Positions 1 to 4,992 of a DNA stretch of 7,344 nt are shown one piece after another. Below the pieces are notes generated by a model. That model was not told where the DNA came from. It saw only the letters and a program-made list of their open reading frames with translations, and searched no databases. Source of the DNA: a candidate division TM6 bacterium UASB124 (GTDB lineage: Bacteria > Babelota > Babeliae > Babelales > RVW-14); contig CAMBZK010000053.1 in assembly GCA_945872225.1 (NCBI GenBank), positions 1 to 7,344 of the forward strand. Reading direction: 5' to 3'. Made by a program: the position numbers and the translations under genes. Every line of letters begins with the position of its first letter. Position 1 is the stretch's first letter.

Positions 1-6
1 AATTAT

Positions 7-1017
7 CTAATCTATTGCCCCATAGATCCGCAGTAATGCACAGAGTGCCCTGTACTCGCCTTCTTGGGCAATATCTAGCGCGGTTCTGCCAAGGTCTCCT
101 ATGGCATTGACCTTTGCGCCATGCTCAAGCAAATAGTGTGCTGTCTGGAGGTGGCCATCGCTACAAGCATTAAGCAGTGGTGTGAATTTATACTTGTTGC
201 GTGCATGAACGTTAGCTTTGTGCCGAACAAGCAAAGCAACAATATTCAGGTGCCCCTTCCATGCAGCAACGTGTAGGGGGGTGTCCCGTTCACTGTCCAC
301 TATGCTAACGAGTTGTGATGGCTTGTTTTTACCCAGTTGTAAGGCTTCTTGTTCAAGTAATAGCTGTGCAATGTCAGTATGCCCCTTATAGCAAGCACAG
401 TGCAAAGGGGTGAATCCTGTTGGGTATGATGGTGTGATCCACAGCTCTTTGAGCATGTTTCTTGTATTGCTTTGTGCACCATAAGCAAGCAGTAAGCGTG
501 CAATAGTCGTATGGCCGTACCAACTGGCGGCATGTAGCGGGGTCTCGTGTGAAGTATTATGGAAATTAGGGTTTGCACCACGAGTAAGGGCGATTGCGCA
601 GCCTAGGACGTCACCATTGCGTGCGTCGGCTAGCAGTATAGAATTGAGATCTTCTTTATCGCTACGCAAGGCGTTGATCTGCTCCTCTGAAATCCTATAA
701 AAACAGCCCAGCTGTTCAGTGCCATCAATAACTGTTGGGTTGGTTGGGCCTTGTAAAAGCTCTCGTTCGAGGCCTAAGTTAATAATTTCTTTAGCAATGA
801 GCATGCGCTCTTTATCCGTGAGCGTATTTCCGAGAGGTGGTATGATTTTGTTTTTTATTGCAATCGGGGCGTAGTTCTTTAACGCAGAGACATCGGTGCC
901 AAAGGCTCTGATTCCTCGTGCTGGCAATGCTCTTCTTCGTCTGGTGATCTCTCCTGCTGCGCTGAGGGGCAGTATGTTAATGAGCGTTGCACAAAAAAGA
1001 GCGATGCGTTTGTTCAT
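7..1017 (-). CDS. Exported ankyrin-repeat protein
   Basis: A 336-residue protein. Residues 1-22 form a signal peptide (MNKR, a hydrophobic stretch, then LSAA as a likely cleavage site), followed by a basic patch (ITRRRR) and a region of about 100 residues without recognisable domains. Six ankyrin repeats fill residues 125-336. The TPLH/GH..IA.LLL signature is clearest at 159-180, 203-222 and 246-265; the repeats near 279-300 and 311-333 are weaker. Two repeats carry longer linkers (about 187-200 and 223-243). Ankyrin repeats bind proteins and have no catalytic role of their own. In intracellular bacteria, exported ankyrin proteins often act on host targets, so an effector role is an inference; a periplasmic binding role is equally possible. 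The start is supported by the signal peptide, but the upstream ribosome site is weak (AGAAAG). It is probably the last visible gene of the leftward operon and ends with TAG at the window edge. Confidence 0.9.
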   Translation of the reverse strand: MNKRIALFCATLINILPLSAAGEITRRRRALPARGIRAFGTDVSALKNYAPIAIKNKIIPPLGNTLTDKERMLIAKEIINLGLERELLQGPTNPTVIDGTEQLGCFYRISEEQINALRSDKEDLNSILLADARNGDVLGCAIALTRGANPNFHNTSHETPLHAASWYGHTTIARLLLAYGAQSNTRNMLKELWITPSYPTGFTPLHCACYKGHTDIAQLLLEQEALQLGKNKPSQLVSIVDSERDTPLHVAAWKGHLNIVALLVRHKANVHARNKYKFTPLLNACSDGHLQTAHYLLEHGAKVNAIGDLGRTALDIAQEGEYRALCALLRIYGAID

Positions 1018-1102
1018 TGTTGCTTTCTTTTGAAAGTTGTTCAGCTAAATCAAGCGCAAAGTCTAACAGGCTATTTTTTGGAAGTATATGTTTTGGGCTA
1101 CC

Positions 1103-1210
1103 TTAGGTCCTGAATTTGCCGGCAATGGTCAAGACGGCAATGATAATCGAAAGGGTGCAACAGGTTTTTAACACCATGATGCGAATAAATGCTTTGTGCT
1201 CGTACTTCAT
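1103..1210 (-). CDS. Small putative single-pass membrane protein (35 aa)
   Basis: A short reading frame of 35 codons starting with ATG at 1208-1210 and ending with TAA at 1103-1105. The product begins MKYEHKAFIR, which is polar and basic, then has a hydrophobic stretch at about residues 14-31 (LSIIIAVLTIAG) and a short charged tail, KFRT. This is the layout of a small inner-membrane peptide with its N-terminus in the cytoplasm. An AAGGA ribosome-binding sequence (1221-1225) lies 10 nt upstream of the ATG. The gene sits 28 nt after the stop of the 445-aa protein gene, on the same strand, so it fits in the same operon. No family is recognised. Length alone gives little statistical support; the case rests on ribosome site, spacing and hydrophobic pattern. 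The same frame stays open for 41 more codons after its stop, so it may instead be the front part of a broken gene. Confidence 0.5.
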   Translation of the reverse strand: MKYEHKAFIRIMVLKTCCTLSIIIAVLTIAGKFRT

Positions 1211-1220
1211 AATTTTTTAA

Positions 1221-1225
1221 TCCTT
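1221..1225 (-). promoter_or_regulatory. Ribosome-binding site for the 35-aa peptide
   Basis: AAGGA on the minus strand, 10 nt before the ATG at 1210. The spacing is slightly long but acceptable. It is the main argument that the small frame is translated, since it lies outside the coding part of the preceding gene. Confidence 0.45.
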
Positions 1226-1238
1226 AGGTTGTTCGTAA

Positions 1239-2576
1239 TTATTTGGATAATTCAGCAATGTTTTCTTCGCAGGTTTTGATTGCATCGTGCAAGTTGCCAA
1301 GCTTAGTTTTGTTGATTTTGCAAGGAATAAATCTGCCCTCGAGTGCTTTGAGTTCCGTTAGGCGTGCATTAAAATAATTGGTGTAGGCATCTTTTCCGTT
1401 TGCGGCAGCACTCATACCAGTCGGTAGCGTAATAGCAAATCCTGTTGGGGCATAGCCTGCTGGTAGTGTGTTATATGCTCGCCCAGGCTTGGTTCCTGCC
1501 GCAAGCGTAAGGGCTGCTGGCTTTGGATTTTTAATAATTGCTTGATTGCTACCTTTGAAAATCTCAATTTCGGCATCAAAGTCGCCACCCCTGTTTGCGT
1601 CTTTTTTCCACTCAGCAAGCAAAGTGTTTGCACGAGTTTTAGCGGCATCTTCAATCTCTTTTTTACCAAGCGCACGATTCATATCAGTTCTCAACGCGTT
1701 TGCCGCCGTGGTGATCTGGTTGTTGTCACGTGTTGCAGCGTACAACGTGTGGCGCAAAATATTGCGGTAAGCGCCAGTAATCTGGCGGTCGAGTGCCGTG
1801 CTCGTTTCTTTGGTTTTAGCTGTTTTACCTGATGCGTCTTTCTTCGGTTCAGCACCGCTATCTTTTTTCATATTGTTGTTATGCGTTGAGCCGGCCTGTT
1901 GGAGCGTTTCAAATTCGTCACTCAGTCCATCAAGCTTGTCGTCATAGCCGGTGTCTTTTGGCGTGCTATTGCCCATGGTCGCCGCAATTTTTTCTGCTGC
2001 AGCCAGCAGCTCCTTGGCATTCTTTTCACGCTCTTGAGCTAATTTAGCTGCTTCTTGCTGAGCGCGGACATCAACCCCGCCAGTGTTGGTATCGGTAGTG
2101 CTTGTTGGTGGTGTTGCTGGAGTTGTTGGTTTAGAACCGTAATGGTCGTAATCATAATCATCATCGTAATGATGTTGGCCATTGCCGCCATAAGGCGCAT
2201 AGCCAGATCCTCCTGGCCGATAGCCACCACCGCTGTGGCCACCACCCCATGGGTTATAACCACCACCGTGATGCGGCCTTCCATGGCCACCGCCGCCGTA
2301 GCGTCCTTGGCTGCCATGCTTGCCAGAGAGGCTCTTTTGGCGCTCAAGGGCTTTTTTAGCAGCAATTTCACGTTCTTGGCGTTGCTCATTAATGCGATCT
2401 TGTGCTTGCTTGCCCGTTGTTATAATTTTTATGCCATCAGCTAGTTGTTCACCTGTCTCAGTAATGATACGAATGATTCTATTTTGTAACGGTGATAACG
2501 TTGGTCTGTAGGCTGCAAAAGCGTAAAATGATGCGAGCGTTATGCCGAGTGCAAGTGCCCAAGATACTCTTTTCAT
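1239..2576 (-). CDS. Exported Gly/His/Tyr-rich protein of unknown function
   Basis: A 445-residue protein I cannot assign to a family. In order: a signal peptide (1-21, MKRVSWALALG then FYAFA before the predicted cut); a charged helical stretch likely to form a coiled coil (about 55-85); a low-complexity centre rich in Gly, His, Tyr and Arg (about 86-147), ending in a Tyr/Asp cluster (HYDDDYDYDHY); a Thr/Pro linker (148-165); a second charged helix (170-200); a polar linker with many Lys, Ser and Thr (205-262); a helical region (264-328); and a C-terminal domain with two cysteines, C419 and C436, that could pair. The start is supported by a strong AGGAG site at 2582-2586, 5 nt upstream, and by the ATGA overlap with the preceding gene, which points to coupled translation. 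The His-rich centre could bind metal or serve as a flexible surface spacer; both are guesses. Confidence 0.85.
   Translation of the reverse strand: MKRVSWALALGITLASFYAFAAYRPTLSPLQNRIIRIITETGEQLADGIKIITTGKQAQDRINEQRQEREIAAKKALERQKSLSGKHGSQGRYGGGGHGRPHHGGGYNPWGGGHSGGGYRPGGSGYAPYGGNGQHHYDDDYDYDHYGSKPTTPATPPTSTTDTNTGGVDVRAQQEAAKLAQEREKNAKELLAAAEKIAATMGNSTPKDTGYDDKLDGLSDEFETLQQAGSTHNNNMKKDSGAEPKKDASGKTAKTKETSTALDRQITGAYRNILRHTLYAATRDNNQITTAANALRTDMNRALGKKEIEDAAKTRANTLLAEWKKDANRGGDFDAEIEIFKGSNQAIIKNPKPAALTLAAGTKPGRAYNTLPAGYAPTGFAITLPTGMSAAANGKDAYTNYFNARLTELKALEGRFIPCKINKTKLGNLHDAIKTCEENIAELSK
2136..2321 (-). repeat. Low-complexity Gly/His/Tyr-coding tract
   Basis: This part of the 445-aa gene encodes residues 86-147. 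It is built from irregular short motifs such as GGGHSGGGYRPGGSG and GRPHHGGGYNPWGGG rather than exact tandem copies. It ends in alternating Tyr, Asp and His codons. Such tracts are prone to slippage and length variation between strains. Confidence 0.7.
2573..2576 (-). other. ATGA stop/start overlap between two exported-protein genes
   Basis: The TGA of the 366-aa gene and the ATG of the 445-aa gene share four bases. Together with the AGGAG at 2582-2586, inside the upstream gene, this implies that the two proteins are made from one message in coupled amounts. Confidence 0.85.
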
Positions 2577-3673
2577 GCTAGCTCCTCAGGGTTAAAGATG
2601 GGTGCTGTTTCTGTTGGCATGAAATGGTCCTGAGGGTTGCCACCGCCATTCATCAATTGATCGAAATCAAAAGAGGGGTCATATGGGGCCTTGGCTGGGG
2701 CTCCCATGGTTGGCCCAGCATCAGCAGGCTCGTCGTCGTCATCATCTAAATCATCTAGGTCGTCATCGATTGTTGCTGCAGGCAGCATTTTTTTTGCTGC
2801 TGGGCTATCTGTGGTGTCGTCAGTTGATGTATCAATTTTTGGCTCTGTGGTTGGCTTTTTAATCGGCTCTTGTGTAGTCATTTGTAGCGATACGCGTGAT
2901 AACTCTTCCAAGCGCTTGCGCGTAAGCTCTTCTTCGGTAAGTTCTTCTTTTTCACTGACCGTCAAGCTATCAGCTACTTTCATCAGGTTCGTGCGCACGG
3001 TAATTAAGTTTTTACGATACTCACGCAACTGCTGCGCAAGCTCTTGTGGCGGGGCTAAAACAGCCACGCGGTAGGCCTTTTTGCTTGAAAGCATCGCAAG
3101 CGAGACCAGAAGTTCTGTAACCGTCTCGCCACAGGTAGCCAAATAATACTCATGGAACTCTTCACCATGTCCGCTCAGTGCTGCCTGGTCTATTTTCTGT
3201 AAGTTGGTCGTGATGTCGTGCAGATAGGCTTCGAGTGCTTCAATTGCTTTTTTATGGGGTAGCGCTATCGTTTTTCCGTCGCGTTGGACATTAACGATCG
3301 GTGGCTTGGTAATAAGTTGCGCGGGATCAGTTGAGACCTCGTCATCGCTTGATGTCGCTTCTGAAGTGTCGCCTTCACTAGCATCTTGGTTAACAGGGGG
3401 TTTTTTTGCTGGGGTCTTATCGGTTGGGCGTTGGGGGCCTACAGGCTTGGCCTCTTTTGCGCCAGCTTCTTCGGCTTCTATTGCCTTGAGTTGTTCATCT
3501 AATTCGCTAGCAAATTGCTCAAAATCGAAATTTTTAAACATCTCATTGAAGTCTGGCATTGGCGGCATTGCTCCCTGTGCGGTAAAAATCTTGCCAAAAC
3601 GAGATGAGCATAGTACTGCTAGTACCAATGCTATGGTGATGGTGTGAAGATGAGAAAAATGATTGCGCTTCAT
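2573..3673 (-). CDS. Exported acidic protein of unknown function
   Basis: A 366-residue protein, first gene of the leftward operon. Residues 1-34 look like a signal peptide or N-terminal anchor (MKRNHFSHLHTI, then ITIALVLAVLC), followed by TAQGAMPPMP as a possible cleavage region. Residues 38-72 are Phe- and acid-rich (MPDFNEMFKNFDFEQF). A disordered Pro/Ser/Thr/Asp linker follows (75-120). A mostly helical core spans about 125-262, with one cysteine at C181. A second disordered linker holds a run of Asp at 303-315, and the tail includes SFDFDQLMNGGG. A GGGGG sequence about 7 nt before the ATG may act as ribosome site. The stop overlaps the next start by 4 nt. No catalytic motif or known domain is evident; a structural, adhesive or exported host-interaction role would all fit and none is shown. 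Confidence 0.85.
   Translation of the reverse strand: MKRNHFSHLHTITIALVLAVLCSSRFGKIFTAQGAMPPMPDFNEMFKNFDFEQFASELDEQLKAIEAEEAGAKEAKPVGPQRPTDKTPAKKPPVNQDASEGDTSEATSSDDEVSTDPAQLITKPPIVNVQRDGKTIALPHKKAIEALEAYLHDITTNLQKIDQAALSGHGEEFHEYYLATCGETVTELLVSLAMLSSKKAYRVAVLAPPQELAQQLREYRKNLITVRTNLMKVADSLTVSEKEELTEEELTRKRLEELSRVSLQMTTQEPIKKPTTEPKIDTSTDDTTDSPAAKKMLPAATIDDDLDDLDDDDDEPADAGPTMGAPAKAPYDPSFDFDQLMNGGGNPQDHFMPTETAPIFNPEELA
2729..2767 (-). repeat. Asp-coding trinucleotide tract
   Basis: A run of mostly GAC/GAT codons encoding D303-E315 of the 366-aa protein (pattern DDDLDDLDDDDDE). It gives a strongly acidic segment that could bind calcium or other cations, or simply keep the linker soluble. No EF-hand or RTX nonapeptide pattern is visible. 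Confidence 0.7.
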
Positions 3674-3723
3674 AAAATTACCCCCATTTACTTATATTTT
3701 CTAATATAAATTTAAAGGTTTGT
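3674..3723. promoter_or_regulatory. Divergent promoter region with AT-rich palindrome
   Basis: This 50-bp gap separates the two divergent transcription units and must carry the start signals of both, unless they extend into the genes. It contains a perfect inverted repeat, TTATATT (3692-3698) and AATATAA (3703-3709), with a 4-nt centre, so similar -10-like hexamers face each way. For the minus strand, a possible pair is TTGACT (complement of 3733-3738, inside the first pilin gene) and TTAAAT (complement of 3710-3715), 17 nt apart. No good -35 was found for the plus strand. AAAGG at 3714-3718 is the ribosome site of the plus-strand gene. Promoter positions are predictions by eye. Confidence 0.5.
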
Positions 3724-4044
3724 ATGAGGAAGAGTCAACAGTTTGGGTTTTTGCTCCTCGAGCTCTTGTGCGCTATTAGCCTGTTTGCGCTGTCTGTTAC
3801 CGCTGCTGGCGGTCTTTTAACGCAGCTTTTACGCGCTCAAAAAAGTGCTGATGAACGGTTTGTTTTGCTGGAGGCAGCAGGGCAGCTGCTTGAAACAGGG
3901 TGCATGCCAGCTGGGCAAGTTGTTGCACAGGAGCTTGTGCCAGTCCGCGTCGGGCCGACAGAGCGGCCTTTTTACTTGGTAGCAACACGGTTAACCATTG
4001 CTGGATCGGTACAATCGTTGGTCCTAACACGGTGCTTGCCATGA
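3724..4044 (+). CDS. Minor pilin / pseudopilin, PilV- or GspI-like
   Basis: A 106-residue protein with a class III prepilin start: an 8-residue basic leader (MRKSQQFG), then the cleavage motif G/FLLLE with Phe at mature position 1 and Glu at position 5 (E13), and a hydrophobic helix to about residue 36. Prepilin peptidase would cut after G8 and methylate F9. The rest is a short globular part with two cysteines (C60, C104) that may form a disulfide. Size and helix sequence (FLLLELLCAISLFALSVTAAG) best resemble the PilV/GspI/ComGE group of minor pilins, which prime fibre assembly at the inner membrane. It is first in the rightward unit, with AAAGG 5 nt before its ATG and a 4-nt overlap with the next pilin gene. 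The exact system (type IV pilus, type II secretion or competence) cannot be told from these genes alone. Confidence 0.8.
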   Translation: MRKSQQFGFLLLELLCAISLFALSVTAAGGLLTQLLRAQKSADERFVLLEAAGQLLETGCMPAGQVVAQELVPVRVGPTERPFYLVATRLTIAGSVQSLVLTRCLP

Positions 4045-4568
4045 AGCTGGTGCGTGGTTTTACCCTGATAGAGCTTTTGGTTTATGTTTTACTATTTGGC
4101 TTTAGCTCATATGTCATGATCACCAGCAGTGGCCTTTTGCAAGCGTGGAGCTCGTGGGCACTGCAAAACCAACGAATAATCCTACAACAGCGCCTGTTGC
4201 GCGATGTTATCATGCGTGATGTCACCGCTGCGAGTCGCAACCCTGCACACTGGTCAGCACAGGGGGTTTTTAGAAAACAGTTTTTAAATGAACGGCACGT
4301 GCCAACTGAATATGATGTTGCTTACACCTGTAGCGCCGGATTATGCCTACGATGGCAAGGGATTTTTGATTATCAACAGCAACGTTGGCTGCGGCAGCAG
4401 CGCATTGTCCTTGGGCAAGTGCCTCTTAAGCGCATAGGCATTACCCCCACAATCGATAAGCAGGGAGCGGTGCATCACGTTACGCTGCAGATGCTTGGGG
4501 ACAACCAGGCTAGTACTGTTGCGGCAACGTATCGGGTGCGCAGTGTTGCGGTGCCTTATGCGGGGTAA
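4041..4568 (+). CDS. Minor pilin / pseudopilin, PilW- or GspJ-like
   Basis: A 175-residue protein. The ATG at 4041 is chosen over an upstream in-frame ATG at 3900 because it places a textbook prepilin leader at the N-terminus: MKLVRG/FTLIELL, with Phe at mature +1 and Glu at +5 (E11). The hydrophobic helix runs to about residue 36, followed by a Gln/Arg-rich helix and, at 61-66, VTAASR, similar to the d...a.R region of PilW/GspJ proteins. Two close cysteines (C97, C102, in CSAGLC) could form a small disulfide loop. The start overlaps the previous stop as ATGA and no clear ribosome site is present, so translation probably depends on re-initiation. Its place, second after a GspI-like and before a GspK-like protein, matches the usual I-J-K or PilV-W-X order and supports a tip-complex role. 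Confidence 0.8.
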   Translation: MKLVRGFTLIELLVYVLLFGFSSYVMITSSGLLQAWSSWALQNQRIILQQRLLRDVIMRDVTAASRNPAHWSAQGVFRKQFLNERHVPTEYDVAYTCSAGLCLRWQGIFDYQQQRWLRQQRIVLGQVPLKRIGITPTIDKQGAVHHVTLQMLGDNQASTVAATYRVRSVAVPYAG

Positions 4569-4992
4569 TGCAACGATTATTGCGCTCATGGTTATTGCTA
4601 CAATGACAACGGCATCCTTGCAATTGTGGCGGCTGTGGTCTATGCATGTGGCAATTATGCATGAGCGAGCTGTTTATTATAACGACTGGCTTGCACTTAA
4701 TACTTGTTTTGATGCAACGGTATGTACGTTGCAGGCTTCATACAATCAGTGTGCGCGTGAAGCAAAAGCGCAGGGTGTTGCGCTGATTGTGTTGCCTGAT
4801 GCGCTACAAAAAGAGGCTGTTGTTTGTGCCACAATGCAGTACACTGGTAGCGAATTATTTTTGGTGACAATTACGCGGTCACATCAAGCCAACAAAAAAC
4901 AGACGGTACGCTTTTTAGTAGAAAAACAAGCTCATGCACAAGGTCGCTCGCAACTCATGGTTCATCACGTTACTTTCGGCGTTATTGTTTAA
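4558..4992 (+). CDS. Pilin-like protein without Glu5, PilX- or GspK-like
   Basis: A 144-residue protein. The start at 4558 (MRGNATIIALM) is preferred to the upstream ATG at 4495, because it gives a short basic leader with Gly just before a hydrophobic helix, and an 11-nt overlap with the previous stop. The pattern RG-x-A-x-I-I-A-L resembles PilX and GspK N-termini. It lacks the usual Glu at mature position 5, as known for GspK, which caps the pseudopilus tip. The segment HERAVYYNDWLALNTC aligns in style with the charged helix end of PilX proteins. Four cysteines follow (C50, C56, C65, C90). At 144 residues it is far shorter than a typical GspK and nearer PilX or ComGG. No ribosome site is clear. 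Its 3' end is overlapped for 59 nt by the lnt frame. Assignment is by position and N-terminus, not by a domain hit. Confidence 0.65.
   Translation: MRGNATIIALMVIATMTTASLQLWRLWSMHVAIMHERAVYYNDWLALNTCFDATVCTLQASYNQCAREAKAQGVALIVLPDALQKEAVVCATMQYTGSELFLVTITRSHQANKKQTVRFLVEKQAHAQGRSQLMVHHVTFGVIV

Noticed and set aside
1018..1102. Transcription terminator between the small peptide and the ankyrin gene
   Set aside because: No GC-rich hairpin followed by a T run was found on the minus strand, so the genes were left in one operon.
2039..2389. Minus-strand 116-codon frame inside the 445-aa gene
   Set aside because: Low-complexity Ala/Val/Thr/Met product caused by reading the Gly/His tract in another frame; the real frame has signal peptide and ribosome site.
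2055..2444. Plus-strand 129-codon open frame opposite the Gly-rich region
   Set aside because: It is an antisense shadow of the biased codons in the 445-aa gene; its product is an implausible run of Ile, Val, Ala and Thr.
2691..3074. Plus-strand 127-codon Ser-rich open frame
   Set aside because: It is the complement of the Asp/Glu-rich coding of the 366-aa gene, with no ribosome site or family resemblance.
3608..3673. Lipoprotein signal (lipobox) in the 366-aa protein at LAVLC
   Set aside because: The residue before Cys is Leu, where lipoboxes need a small residue, so a lipoprotein is not supported despite the nearby lnt gene.
3900..4040. Upstream extension of the second pilin to ATG 3900
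   Set aside because: It would bury the prepilin leader 47 residues inside the protein; ATG 4041 gives the correct leader and an ATGA overlap.
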